Made by a program: the position numbers and the translations under genes. Of a stretch of 12,496 nt of DNA, positions 1-7,149 are shown one piece after another. The DNA is from an uncultured Oscillospiraceae bacterium (lineage in GTDB: Bacteria > Bacillota > Clostridia > Oscillospirales > Oscillospiraceae), in assembly GCA_910577915.1 (NCBI GenBank), contig CAJTOM010000073.1:1-12496 (forward strand), in the 5' to 3' direction. The number at the start of each line of letters is the position of its first letter. Within the stretch, counting starts at the first letter, position 1. The notes under the pieces are model-generated. The model saw only the letters and a list, made by a program, of their open reading frames with translations, searched no databases and was not told the DNA's origin.

Positions 1-20
1 GCTCCAAAAAAGCCGCCCAT
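1..20 (-). CDS. Start of a gene running off the window, probably PurF-like amidophosphoribosyltransferase (partial)
   Basis: On the minus strand an ATG at 20-18 opens a frame reading MGGFFG before the window ends. It is preceded by a good Shine-Dalgarno (GGAAGGAG, six bases before the ATG) lying in the 15-base gap after purC, so the gene is very probably co-transcribed with purE-purC. From memory, MGGFFG is the usual N-terminus of a clostridial PurF-type glutamine amidotransferase/phosphoribosyltransferase, which would catalyse or resemble the first step of purine synthesis. Only six residues are visible, so the start site is well supported and the product is an inference from context and recall. 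Confidence 0.5.
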
Positions 21-35
21 TCTCTGCTCCTTCCC

Positions 36-746
36 TTACGCGCCGAATACCCGGCGCATCATCTCCTGATAGGCCTCCTCCACGTTGCCCAGATCCCGGC
101 GGAAGCGGTCCTTGTCCAGCTTCTCCCCGGTCCGGCTGTCCCAGAAGCGGCAGGTGTCGGGGGAGATCTCGTCGGCCAGGACAATGGAGCCGTCGCTGAG
201 GCGGCCGAACTCCAGCTTGAAGTCGATGAGCCGCACGCCGCACTCGGCGAAGAAGGCCTTCAGCACCTCGTTGACCTTTAGGGCCATGGTATGGATGGTG
301 TCGATCTCCTCCCGGGTGGCCAGCTTCAGGGCCAGGGCGTGGGAGGTGTTGAGCAGGGGGTCGTGGAGGTCGTCGTTTTTGTAGGAGAACTCAAAGGTAG
401 GCGCATCGAAGACGATGCCTTCCTCCACGCCGTAGCGCTTGGCAAAGCTCCCGGCGGAGACGTTGCGGATGATGACCTCCAGGGGGACGATCTGGACCTT
501 CTTCACCACGGTCTCCCGGTCATTGAGCTCCTCCACAAAGTGGGTGGGGACGCCGGCGGCGGCCAGCTTGCCCATGAGGAAGTTGCTCATGCGGTTGTTC
601 ACCGCCCCTTTGCCCCGGATGGTGCCCTTCTTGGCGCCGTCAAAGGCGGTGGCGTCGTCCTTGTAGGAGACGATGACCAGGTCGGGGTCGGCGGTGGCGT
701 AGACCTTCTTGGCCTTGCCCTCGTAGAGCTGGGTGGTCTTTTCCAT
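36..746 (-). CDS. purC: Phosphoribosylaminoimidazole-succinocarboxamide (SAICAR) synthase
   Basis: PurC joins CAIR and aspartate using ATP to give SAICAR in cytosolic de novo purine synthesis. The protein is 236 residues from the start chosen here, normal for bacterial PurC. Visible family motifs are the N-terminal ATP-binding YEGKAKKVY (residues 8-16), RNVSAGS (94-100), DFKLEFG (175-181) and the acidic DEISPDTCRFWD (192-203) of the metal/substrate site. The start at 746 is preferred because GGAGG lies 8 bases upstream and the protein then begins MEKTTQLYEGKAKK, as relatives do. An in-frame ATG at 770 with a GAGG site would add eight residues (MNTPEEST) and cannot be excluded. It lies 54 bases after purE (30 from the alternative start), in the same operon, and its product follows PurE in the pathway. 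Confidence 0.96.
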   Translation of the reverse strand: MEKTTQLYEGKAKKVYATADPDLVIVSYKDDATAFDGAKKGTIRGKGAVNNRMSNFLMGKLAAAGVPTHFVEELNDRETVVKKVQIVPLEVIIRNVSAGSFAKRYGVEEGIVFDAPTFEFSYKNDDLHDPLLNTSHALALKLATREEIDTIHTMALKVNEVLKAFFAECGVRLIDFKLEFGRLSDGSIVLADEISPDTCRFWDSRTGEKLDKDRFRRDLGNVEEAYQEMMRRVFGA

Positions 747-780
747 GGTAGATTCCTCCGGTGTATTCATTAAATTCCTC

Positions 781-795
781 GCCGCCCTCGGCGGC
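781..795. repeat. Small GC hairpin between purE and purC
   Basis: GCCGCC-CTC-GGCGGC forms a perfect six-pair stem in the short purE-purC gap. There is no T-run, so it is unlikely to stop transcription. It could set relative translation or mRNA stability, and it lies just upstream of the alternative purC start at 770. It may equally be chance in GC-rich sequence. Confidence 0.3.
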
Positions 796-800
796 GGCGC

Positions 801-1295
801 TCAGCAGTGAAACTCCGCCTCTGCCTCGGCGCTGGCTTTGAGCGCCTTCTCCGCCCCGGCGGCCCGGTGGGCCGCCAGCTTCTCCGCCAGGGAGGCGTCC
901 TCCACGGAGAGAATCTGCACGGCAAGCAGAGCGGCGTTGACGGCCCCGTCAATGGCGACAGCGGCCACCGGGATTCCGGAGGGCATTTGCACCGTAGACA
1001 GGAGGGCGTCAACGCCGTCCAGCGCGTTGGATTTCAGGGGAATGCCGATGACGGGCAAGGTGGTCTGGGCCGCCAGGGCCCCGGCCAGATGGGCCGCCAT
1101 GCCGGCGGCGGCGATGATGGCGGCGAAGCCGTTTTCGCGGGCAGAGCGGGCGAAGGCGGCGGCCTGGTCCGGGGTGCGGTGGGCGGAGTAGACGTGGACC
1201 TCGTGGGGCACGCCGAACGCCTTGAGGGTGTCGGCGGCTTTGCGCACGACGGGCAGGTCGCTGGCGCTGCCCATGATGACGGCGATTTTTTTCAT
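801..1295 (-). CDS. purE: N5-carboxyaminoimidazole ribonucleotide mutase (class I PurE)
   Basis: PurE converts N5-CAIR to CAIR in de novo purine synthesis, just before the PurC step. The 164-residue length fits class I PurE. Motifs visible are the phosphate-binding GSASDLP (9-15), SAHRTP (37-42) with the active-site histidine region, GMAAHLAG (65-72), PVIGIP (81-86) and the LLSTVQMPSGIPV stretch (98-110). The final 30 residues are Ala/Glu-rich and poorly conserved, as is common. The ATG at 1295 follows a strong AAGGAGGAG site. It is the first gene after the ZTP riboswitch, so its transcription probably depends on that switch. No purK is visible; a PurK would have to be encoded elsewhere for N5-CAIR supply. 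Confidence 0.97.
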   Translation of the reverse strand: MKKIAVIMGSASDLPVVRKAADTLKAFGVPHEVHVYSAHRTPDQAAAFARSARENGFAAIIAAAGMAAHLAGALAAQTTLPVIGIPLKSNALDGVDALLSTVQMPSGIPVAAVAIDGAVNAALLAVQILSVEDASLAEKLAAHRAAGAEKALKASAEAEAEFHC

Positions 1296-1318
1296 AGGGT
1301 GGCTCCTCCTTACAAATC

Positions 1319-1357
1319 AAAAAGGGCAGACCCGTCCCGCGAGAGGATAGGCTGCCC
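1319..1357 (-). terminator. Riboswitch-controlled intrinsic terminator upstream of purE
   Basis: On the minus strand GGGCAG (1357-1352) can pair with CTGCCC (1329-1324), immediately followed by TTTTT (1323-1319). The interior is only partly paired (TCC near 1347 with GGGA near 1340). The 5' arm is the same sequence that forms the 3' strand of P3 in the ZTP aptamer. Ligand-stabilised P3 and terminator formation are therefore mutually exclusive, predicting read-through into purE when ZMP/ZTP is bound. Confidence 0.85.
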
Positions 1358-1430
1358 AGACGGCCGGCATAGCGCGCCCCGCAGGCTCCCGTGTGGTGCT
1401 CCACAGTTCCGTCAGTCGCGTGTGGGGGTA
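1352..1430 (-). ncRNA. ZTP/ZMP riboswitch (pfl motif) in the purE leader
   Basis: The minus-strand leader of purE matches the pfl/ZTP aptamer. Reading 5' to 3' there is CGACTGACGG (the conserved J1/2 core, starting near 1419), then stem P2 UGUGG/CCACA (1405-1401 with 1396-1392, loop AGCA), then GGGAGC (from 1390). A short variable linker follows, then the P3 element UGCC-GGCCGUCUG-GGCA (1369-1353), which carries the invariant C(C/U)GUCUGGGCA-type loop. Possible outer P1 pairing is CCCC near 1427 with GGGG at 1380-1377. Known members bind ZMP/ZTP, the purine intermediate that builds up when 10-formyl-tetrahydrofolate is scarce, and switch on purine and folate genes. The location before purE fits exactly. 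The 5' edge is approximate. Confidence 0.93.
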
Positions 1431-1444
1431 TTCTAAAAAATTTA

Positions 1445-1473
1445 ATTCTAGGCTACCATTTTCCAGCGGAAAA
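1445..1473 (-). promoter_or_regulatory. Candidate purE promoter with overlapping inverted repeat
   Basis: A minus-strand TAGAAT (1450-1445) lies at the right distance to start a transcript just before the riboswitch. Seventeen bases upstream is TTTTCC (1473-1468), a weak -35. That hexamer is one arm of a perfect inverted repeat TTTTCC-AGC-GGAAAA (1459-1473). The repeat may be an operator for an unknown regulator. The promoter call rests on position and a fair -10 only. Confidence 0.4.
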
Positions 1474-1510
1474 CGCAAGACAAATAATGTATGAATTATG
1501 CCCGCTTTTT

Positions 1511-1539
1511 TTGCGCCCACTCTATGGAACTTATATAAA
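1511..1539 (+). promoter_or_regulatory. Candidate distal carA promoter
   Basis: TTGCGC (1511-1516), a 17-base spacer and TATAAA (1534-1539) resemble a sigma-A promoter directed towards carA. It lies in an AT-richer stretch between the divergent purE and carA transcripts. It would start an RNA roughly 260 bases before carA. The second candidate at 1575-1603 is closer and may be the main one. Confidence 0.35.
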
Positions 1540-1574
1540 AGAGGGAGACGGCGGAGAAATCTTCCGGTTTTGGC

Positions 1575-1603
1575 TTGACTTATCCGCAAAATTATGCGAT
1601 AGT
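1575..1603 (+). promoter_or_regulatory. Probable carA promoter (extended -10)
   Basis: TTGACT (1575-1580, five of six to consensus) is followed by 17 bases and GATAGT (1598-1603), with TG in the extended -10 position (1595-1596). A transcript would begin near 1610, giving a leader of about 200 bases that contains all the hairpins described before carA. Confidence 0.55.
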
Positions 1604-1653
1604 TGACAGGATAAATTTTGATGGCTTGCGGGGAGGTGCGCGGGATATGGGCA

Positions 1654-1676
1654 GGGAAATTCTGGCTGTTTTTCCC
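1654..1676 (+). repeat. First hairpin in the carA leader
   Basis: GGGAAA (1654-1659) and TTTCCC (1671-1676) can pair around an 11-base loop. No T-run follows. It is the first of three hairpins in the carA leader and could be a sensing or pausing element, though a six-pair stem alone is weak evidence. Confidence 0.3.
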
Positions 1677-1694
1677 GGCGTCTCTCTTTTCCGT

Positions 1695-1715
1695 ACAGGC
1701 GGCCGGGCCGCCTGT
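1695..1715 (+). promoter_or_regulatory. Probable anti-antiterminator hairpin in the carA leader
   Basis: ACAGGCGGC-CGG-GCCGCCTGT is a perfect nine-pair stem. Its right arm (CCTGT, 1711-1715) with the next bases (CCTGTTCCG to 1719) can instead pair with CGGACAGG (1743-1750) with one bulged base. That competing pairing would block the terminator at 1733-1783. This is the classic three-stem attenuator layout; what controls the choice is not visible. Confidence 0.5.
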
Positions 1716-1732
1716 TCCGGTCGTTTTGTCCT

Positions 1733-1783
1733 CCCGGCGTCACGGACAGGGGCTCCTGTCTGTGATGTCCGGGATTTTCTTTT
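1733..1783 (+). terminator. Attenuator terminator upstream of carA
   Basis: CCCGG-CGT-CACGGACAGG (1733-1750) folds on CCTGTCTGTG-ATG-T-CCGGG (1755-1773) around a GGCT loop. This gives 18 pairs with one bulged T at 1768 and two G-U pairs, and ATTTTCTTTT (1774-1783) follows. It lies between the candidate promoters and the carA Shine-Dalgarno (AGGAGG, 1795-1800), so read-through must be regulated or partial for carAB to be expressed. Confidence 0.8.
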
Positions 1784-1807
1784 GCGGCAGAGAGAGGAGG
1801 AGCGCAG

Positions 1808-2905
1808 ATGATTAGAGACTATGACGGCAAGATTGTGCTGGCCGACGGCAGCGAGTATCCGGGCTGCCGCTTCGGCGCCAGGACGGACCGGGTGTGCGAG
1901 ATCGTGTTCAACACCTCCATGGTGGGCTACCAGGAGATCGTGTCCGACCCGTCCTACACCGGGCAGCTGGTGGTGATGACCTACCCCATCATCGGCAACT
2001 ACGGGGTCACCGACGAGGACTACGAGACCAAGATCCCCACCATCGGGGGCCTGGTGGTCCGGGAGTACAACGACATCCCCAGCAACTTCCGCTACACCAA
2101 GACCCTCTCGGAGATTCTGGAGGACGGCGGCATCCCCGCCATCGAGGGGGTGGACACCCGGCGGCTCACCCGCTCCATCCGGGACCACGGCAGCCGCCGC
2201 GCCCTGCTCACCGGCGTGGAGGTGCCTTTGGAGGAGGCCCTGGAGCGGCTGGCGGCGGTGGAGCTGCGCCGGGACCAGGTCAGTCAGGTCAGCTGCCGCA
2301 AGCGCTGGTACGCCCGCACCTCCAACCACCGCTACAACGTGGTGGCGGTGGACTGCGGCATCAAGCTGAACATCGTCCGCTCCCTGAACGCGCGGGGCTG
2401 CAACGTCACCGTGGTGCCCTACGACACTCCGGCCAAGATCATCGAGGACATGGAGCCCGACGGGCTGTTCCTTTCCAACGGCCCCGGCGACCCGGAGGAT
2501 GTGGGGCCCGTCATCGAGCTGGTCCGGCAGCTGCGGGGGAGGTTCCCCCTCTTCGGCATCTGCCTGGGCCACCAGATGATCGCCCTGGCCTACGGGGGCA
2601 GGACCTATAAGCTGAAGTTCGGCCACCGGGGGGGCAACCACCCGGTGAAGGACCTCTCCACCGGCAAGCTGGAGATCACCAGCCAGAACCACTCCTTCGC
2701 CGTGGACGCCGCCTCCCTGGCGGGGACGGGGCTGGAGGTCACCCACGTCAACCTGCTGGACAACACGGTGGAGGGGCTCGCCTGCCCGGAGGACCGGGTG
2801 TTCTCCGTCCAGTACCACCCGGAGAGCGCCCCCGGTCCCCAGGACAGCGGGTATTTGTTCGACCGGTTCATTCGGATGATGGAGGAGGGGAAGCGCCATG
2901 CCTAA
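1808..2905 (+). CDS. carA: Carbamoyl-phosphate synthase small (glutaminase) subunit
   Basis: CarA hydrolyses glutamine and channels ammonia to CarB for carbamoyl phosphate, used for pyrimidines and arginine. The 365-residue length is normal. The N-terminal CPSase small-chain domain covers about residues 1-150 (FNTSMVGYQEIVSDPSYTGQ near 34-53 is typical). A class I glutamine amidotransferase domain follows from about 176, with SNGPGDP (223-229), nucleophile Cys252 in GICLGHQ, and the His337/Glu339 pair in YHPE. The ATG at 1808 follows AGGAGG seven bases upstream. It overlaps carB by eight bases, indicating coupled translation. Expression is probably set by the attenuator just upstream. Confidence 0.98.
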   Translation: MIRDYDGKIVLADGSEYPGCRFGARTDRVCEIVFNTSMVGYQEIVSDPSYTGQLVVMTYPIIGNYGVTDEDYETKIPTIGGLVVREYNDIPSNFRYTKTLSEILEDGGIPAIEGVDTRRLTRSIRDHGSRRALLTGVEVPLEEALERLAAVELRRDQVSQVSCRKRWYARTSNHRYNVVAVDCGIKLNIVRSLNARGCNVTVVPYDTPAKIIEDMEPDGLFLSNGPGDPEDVGPVIELVRQLRGRFPLFGICLGHQMIALAYGGRTYKLKFGHRGGNHPVKDLSTGKLEITSQNHSFAVDAASLAGTGLEVTHVNLLDNTVEGLACPEDRVFSVQYHPESAPGPQDSGYLFDRFIRMMEEGKRHA

Positions 2906-5900
2906 GAGAACGGACTTGCGAAAAATTCTGGTCATCGGCTCGGGTCCCATTGTCATCGGACAGGCCGCCGAGTTCGACTACGCCGGCACCCAGGCTTGTC
3001 TGGCCCTCCGGGAGGAGGGGTACCAGGTGATCCTGGCCAACTCCAACCCCGCCACCATTATGACCGACACCACCGTGGCCGACAAGGTCTACATGGAGCC
3101 GCTGACGGTGGAGTACCTGGCAAAGATCCTCCGCTTCGAGCGCCCCGACGCCATCGTCCCCGGCATCGGGGGGCAGACGGGGCTGAATCTGGCCATGGAG
3201 CTCCAGAAACAGGGCATTTTGGACGAGTGCGGCGTGGAGCTGCTGGGTACCAGCTACGAGAGCATCCGGAGGGCCGAGGACCGGGAGCTATTCAAGGAGC
3301 TCTGCCTGCGGCTGGGGGAGCCGGTGGTGCCCTCGTCCATCACCCGCTCGGCGGACGAGGCCGCCGGGGCGGCGGCGGAGATCGGTTACCCCGTCATTCT
3401 TCGCCCCGCCTTCACCTTGGGCGGCACCGGCGGCGGCTTCGCGGAGAACGAGGAGGAGCTGCGGCGGATGATGAAAAACGCCCTGGAGCTCTCCCCGGTC
3501 CGCCAGGTGCTCATTGAGAAGAGCATCAAGGGCTACAAGGAGATTGAGTACGAGGTGATGCGGGACGCCAACGACACCGCCATCACCATCTGCAACATGG
3601 AGAACATCGACCCCGTGGGCATCCACACCGGGGACTCCATCGTGGTGGCCCCCAGCCAGACCCTGACCAACAAGGAGTACCACCTCCTGCGGGACAGCGC
3701 CCTGCGGCTCATCCGGGCCCTGGAGATCGAGGGGGGCTGCAACGTCCAGTTCGCCCTGGACCCCCAGTCCTTCCAGTACTACGTCATCGAGGTCAACCCC
3801 CGGGTCTCCCGGTCCTCCGCCCTGGCCAGCAAGGCCAGCGGCTACCCCATCGCCCGGGTGTCCGCCAAGATCTCCGTGGGGATGCGCCTCGACGAGATTC
3901 AAATCGCCAACACCCCCGCCTGCTTCGAGCCCGCCCTGGACTACGTGGTCACCAAGATGCCCCGGTTCCCCTTTGACAAGTTCGGCTCCGCCAGCAACGT
4001 GCTCTCCACTCAGATGAAGGCCACCGGCGAGGTCATGGCCGTGGGCCGGACCCTGCAGGAGAGCATTCTCAAAGCCGTCCGCTCCCTGGAGGGCGGTGTG
4101 GGCCACATCTACATGGAGAAGTTCAACGACTACGCCGACAAGGAGCTGCTGGACTACATCCGGCTGGGCACCGACGACCGGATCTTCGCACTGGCGGAGC
4201 TTATGAGCCGGGGGGCCGACCTGGGGCAGATCGCCACCGCCACCCAGATCGATATGCTCTTTCTGGACAAGATCAGCAACATCGTCCGCTATGAGGAGGA
4301 GATCAAGGCCCGGCCCTGGGACCCCGCCATCCTGCGCAAGGCCAAGCGGAAGGGCTTCTCCGACAAGGCCCTGGCCTGGCTGTGGAAGTGCACGGAGCGG
4401 GAGGTGTACGACCGCCGGCGGGAGCTGGGCATCTTTCCGGTATACAAGATGATCGACACCTGTGCCAGCGAGTTTGACAGTTACATCCCCTACTTCTACT
4501 CCACCTACGAGGATGAAAACGAGTCGGTGGTCTCCCCCCACAAGAAGATCATCGTCCTGGGCTCCGGTCCCATCCGCATCGGCCAGGGGGTGGAGTTCGA
4601 CTACTCCACCGTCCACGCTGTGCAGACCATCAAGCAGAGCGGCTACGACGCCATCATCATCAACAACAACCCCGAGACTGTCTCCACGGACTACACCTGC
4701 TCGGATAAGCTCTACTTCGAGCCTCTGACGGTGGAGGACGTGATGAACATCGTGGAGCTGGAGAAGCCCGAGGGGGTCATCGCCTCCCTGGGGGGACAGA
4801 CCGCCATCAACCTGGCCCAGCCCCTCCGGGACCACGGCGTGAAGATCATCGGCACCGACTGCGCCGCCATCGAGCGGGCGGAGGACCGGAAGATCTTCGA
4901 GCAGGTCCTCCGCCGGCTGGACATCCCCCAGCCCAGGGGCGAGGCTGTCACCAACCTGGACGACGGCGTCCGGGCGGCGGCGGAGATCGGCTACCCGGTG
5001 CTGGTGCGGCCCAGCTTCGTGCTGGGGGGCCGGGCCATGGAGATTGTGGCCAACGAGGAGATGCTGCGCCGCTACCTGAAGACCGCCGTGGAGGTGGACG
5101 AGTCCAAGCCGGTGCTGGTGGACAAGTACATCATCGGCAAGGAGGTGGAGGTGGACGCCATCTGCGACGGGACGGACGTGTTCGTCCCCGGCATCATGGA
5201 GCTGGTGGAGCGCACCGGCGTCCACTCCGGGGACTCGGTGAGCGTATACCCCACCTTCTCCGTCTCCCAGGCGGTGAAGGAGGTCATTCTGGACTACACC
5301 CGGAAGCTGGGGCTGGGCATCGGCATCGTGGGGCTGTACAATATCCAGTTCATCGTGGACCGAGAGGAGAGAGTGTACATCATCGAGGTCAATCCCCGCT
5401 CCTCCCGGACGGTGCCCTTTCTCAGCAAGGCCACCGGCTACTCCCTGGCGGACATCGCCACCAAGGTCATCCTGGGGGAGACTCTCCGGGACCAGGGCAT
5501 CACCCAGCTCTATCCCCCGGAGAAGCAGCGCTGGTACTGCAAGGTGCCCGTGTTCTCCTTCAGCAAGCTCAGCGGCCTGGACGCCTACCTCTCCCCCGAG
5601 ATGAAATCCACCGGCGAGGCCATCGGCTACGACGACCGGCGGCCCTACGCCCTCTACAAGGCCATGCAGGCCGCCGGCATGAACCTCCAGGACCACGGGA
5701 CGGTGCTGCTGAGCGTCTGCCGGGAGGACATGGAGGAGGCCCTGCCCCTGGTGGAGCGGTTTTACCGCCTGGGCTTCAACATTGAGGCCACCACCGGCAC
5801 CGCCCAGTTCCTCCGGGAGCATGGCATCCGCACCAGGGTGAAGCGGGACTACACCGAGGATCCCGCGGACGTCACCGCGGCCCTGCGCAGCGGCAAGGTG

Positions 5901-6077
5901 GCCTATCTCATCAACACCCGGGACCCCAGCTCTGCCGCCCATGTGAACGCGGGCTACGATATGCGGCGGCTGGCTATTGAGAACAACGTGACCACCTTTA
6001 CCTCCCTGGACACCGTGCAGGCGGTGCTGGAGGTGCTGGAGGCCATCTCCAGCCGCATATCCACCATCGACGCGTAA
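2898..6077 (+). CDS. carB: Carbamoyl-phosphate synthase large subunit
   Basis: CarB makes carbamoyl phosphate from bicarbonate, ammonia from CarA and two ATP. Its 1059 residues show the standard internal duplication. The first half carries VIGSGPIVIGQAAEFDYAG (12-30), NSNPATIMTD (48-57), the ATP-grasp stretch LRPAFTLGGTGGG (168-180) and EVNPRVSRSS (298-307). After an oligomerisation segment, the second half repeats these as VLGSGPIRIGQGVEFDYS (553-570), NNNPETVSTDY (589-599), VRPSFVLGGRAM (703-714) and EVNPRSSRT. A methylglyoxal-synthase-like allosteric domain occupies roughly the last 125 residues. The ATG overlaps the carA stop. No frameshift or missing motif was seen. The gene ends just before the terminator shared with the convergent transporter operon. 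Confidence 0.98.
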   Translation: MPKRTDLRKILVIGSGPIVIGQAAEFDYAGTQACLALREEGYQVILANSNPATIMTDTTVADKVYMEPLTVEYLAKILRFERPDAIVPGIGGQTGLNLAMELQKQGILDECGVELLGTSYESIRRAEDRELFKELCLRLGEPVVPSSITRSADEAAGAAAEIGYPVILRPAFTLGGTGGGFAENEEELRRMMKNALELSPVRQVLIEKSIKGYKEIEYEVMRDANDTAITICNMENIDPVGIHTGDSIVVAPSQTLTNKEYHLLRDSALRLIRALEIEGGCNVQFALDPQSFQYYVIEVNPRVSRSSALASKASGYPIARVSAKISVGMRLDEIQIANTPACFEPALDYVVTKMPRFPFDKFGSASNVLSTQMKATGEVMAVGRTLQESILKAVRSLEGGVGHIYMEKFNDYADKELLDYIRLGTDDRIFALAELMSRGADLGQIATATQIDMLFLDKISNIVRYEEEIKARPWDPAILRKAKRKGFSDKALAWLWKCTEREVYDRRRELGIFPVYKMIDTCASEFDSYIPYFYSTYEDENESVVSPHKKIIVLGSGPIRIGQGVEFDYSTVHAVQTIKQSGYDAIIINNNPETVSTDYTCSDKLYFEPLTVEDVMNIVELEKPEGVIASLGGQTAINLAQPLRDHGVKIIGTDCAAIERAEDRKIFEQVLRRLDIPQPRGEAVTNLDDGVRAAAEIGYPVLVRPSFVLGGRAMEIVANEEMLRRYLKTAVEVDESKPVLVDKYIIGKEVEVDAICDGTDVFVPGIMELVERTGVHSGDSVSVYPTFSVSQAVKEVILDYTRKLGLGIGIVGLYNIQFIVDREERVYIIEVNPRSSRTVPFLSKATGYSLADIATKVILGETLRDQGITQLYPPEKQRWYCKVPVFSFSKLSGLDAYLSPEMKSTGEAIGYDDRRPYALYKAMQAAGMNLQDHGTVLLSVCREDMEEALPLVERFYRLGFNIEATTGTAQFLREHGIRTRVKRDYTEDPADVTAALRSGKVAYLINTRDPSSAAHVNAGYDMRRLAIENNVTTFTSLDTVQAVLEVLEAISSRISTIDA

Positions 6078-6082
6078 CCACA

Positions 6083-6121
6083 AAGCGGCCGCCATCCCAG
6101 GCACTGGGATGGCGGCCGTTT
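6083..6121. terminator. Bidirectional intrinsic terminator between carB and the ABC transporter operon
   Basis: A perfect 15-pair stem (6086-6100 with 6104-6118, loop GCA) is extended to 18 pairs by AAG/TTT with one G-T pair. It has a short T-run after it on the plus strand and TTT on the minus strand. It lies between two convergent genes and can serve both. Confidence 0.85.
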
Positions 6122-6144
6122 CACGCTGGAGGAGCCGTCTGGCG

Positions 6145-7149
6145 TTATCTCTGCCCCTTGTCGTAGGGGATGCCCTCCGCTTTGGGTGCGCGGGACTTCT
6201 TGGAGGTGAAGGCCAGCACCACCAGGGTGATGACGTAGGGCAGCATGTTGTAGACGTAGGTGCTCACCCCGATCTGGGAGAGCAGATACACCCCGTCGCC
6301 GTTGATGTCCAGGGTGCCCGAGCAGGCGGAGATGCACTTGAGCAGGCCGAAGAGGGTGCCCACGATGGCGATGTTCAGGGGCTTCCAGTTGCCGAAGATC
6401 ATCACCGCCAGGGCCAGGAAGCCGAAGCCCGCCACATCGCCGTTGGCCGCCCCGTTGGAGGTGGTCAGCGAGTAGATAAAGCCGCCCACCCCAGCCAGCG
6501 CGCCGCTGATGGCCGTACCAAGATGGCGCATCTTATAGACGTTGATGCCCACCGAGTCCGCCGCCTGGGGGTGCTCGCCGCAGGCGCGCAGGCGCAGGCC
6601 GAAGCGGGTCTTGTAGAGGATGACAGACAGCACCACATAGATAAGAATGCCGATGTAGGTGGTCAGGTAGGTCTTGTTGAGCAGCAGATCCCCCACCAGG
6701 CCCAGCTCCGTCTGCCGGCTGAAGCCAAAGTCGGTCTGGAACAGCATGAACCAGCTGGGCGCGTCGTAGCGCAGGTTCAGGGTGTTCTGCTGGAAGGTGA
6801 TGTTCACCAGAAACAGCACCACCGCCGGGGCCAGCAGGTTTAGGGCGGTGCCGCCGATGGTCTGGTCCGCCTTCATCTTCACCGCCGAGAAGCTCAGCAG
6901 CATGGAGAACAGAGTGCCCGCCGCCGCAGTGACCAGCATGGCCGCCAGCAGCAGGAGCTGGGCCAGATTCTCATTCCAGCCGCCCACCTGCATGGAGCGC
7001 ACAAACCAGGCCCCCGCGAAGGCGCCGATGATCATAATGCCCTCCAGGGCCAGGTTGATGATGCCGCTGCGCTCGGCAAACACGCCGGCCAGGGCCACCA
7101 GGAGCAGGGGGACGGTGTAAATTACGGTTTGCTGCAGGAGAAAGGTCAT
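6145..7149 (-). CDS. ABC transporter inner-membrane permease, nucleoside/BMP type (NupQ/YufQ-like)
   Basis: This 334-residue, very hydrophobic protein has about eight to ten membrane segments. Family signs are FAERSGIINLALEGIM (24-39), the cytoplasmic coupling loop FGLRLRACGEHPQAADSVG (183-201) followed by INVYKMR, and GFGFLALAVMIFGNW (241-255). These fit the branched-chain/simple-sugar permease superfamily and especially the second permease of nucleoside importers such as B. subtilis NupQ. Its ATG overlaps the stop of the upstream permease by four bases, so the two are probably coupled as a heterodimeric pore. The exact substrate (purine or pyrimidine nucleoside, or a related sugar) cannot be read from the sequence. 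Confidence 0.88.
   Translation of the reverse strand: MTFLLQQTVIYTVPLLLVALAGVFAERSGIINLALEGIMIIGAFAGAWFVRSMQVGGWNENLAQLLLLAAMLVTAAAGTLFSMLLSFSAVKMKADQTIGGTALNLLAPAVVLFLVNITFQQNTLNLRYDAPSWFMLFQTDFGFSRQTELGLVGDLLLNKTYLTTYIGILIYVVLSVILYKTRFGLRLRACGEHPQAADSVGINVYKMRHLGTAISGALAGVGGFIYSLTTSNGAANGDVAGFGFLALAVMIFGNWKPLNIAIVGTLFGLLKCISACSGTLDINGDGVYLLSQIGVSTYVYNMLPYVITLVVLAFTSKKSRAPKAEGIPYDKGQR

Larger units (their letters stand above)
1647..1811 (+). other. Possible 54-codon leader reading frame ending in the carA start codon
   Basis: An ATG at 1647 is preceded by GGGGAGG ten bases upstream. It opens a frame of 54 codons whose TGA stop (1809-1811) overlaps the carA ATG as ATGA, the usual arrangement for translational coupling. 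Ten of the 54 predicted residues are arginine, including the last two, and CarAB feeds arginine synthesis. Translation would run across every leader hairpin and through the carA ribosome site. Against it: the product matches nothing I recognise, GC-rich sequence favours arginine codons by chance, and the RNA structures alone explain the leader. Not established as coding. Confidence 0.22.

Noticed and set aside
1300..1500. Purine (guanine/adenine) riboswitch before purE
   Set aside because: The conserved purine-aptamer loops are absent, while the ZTP aptamer core matches clearly.
1624..1636. Possible PyrR-binding motif in the carA leader
   Set aside because: Only a partial match (GGGGAGG preceded by TTGC, not UCCNG), with no supporting stem; it serves better as a Shine-Dalgarno for the frame at 1647.
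1592..2956. A 454-codon minus-strand frame opposite carA
   Set aside because: No recognisable domain; it covers the carA leader and gene, whose identity is certain.
3288..6104. A 938-codon open frame antisense to carB
   Set aside because: It mirrors carB codon bias in GC-rich DNA, has repetitive His/Val/Gly/Asp-rich composition, and resembles no protein family; carB on the other strand is unambiguous.
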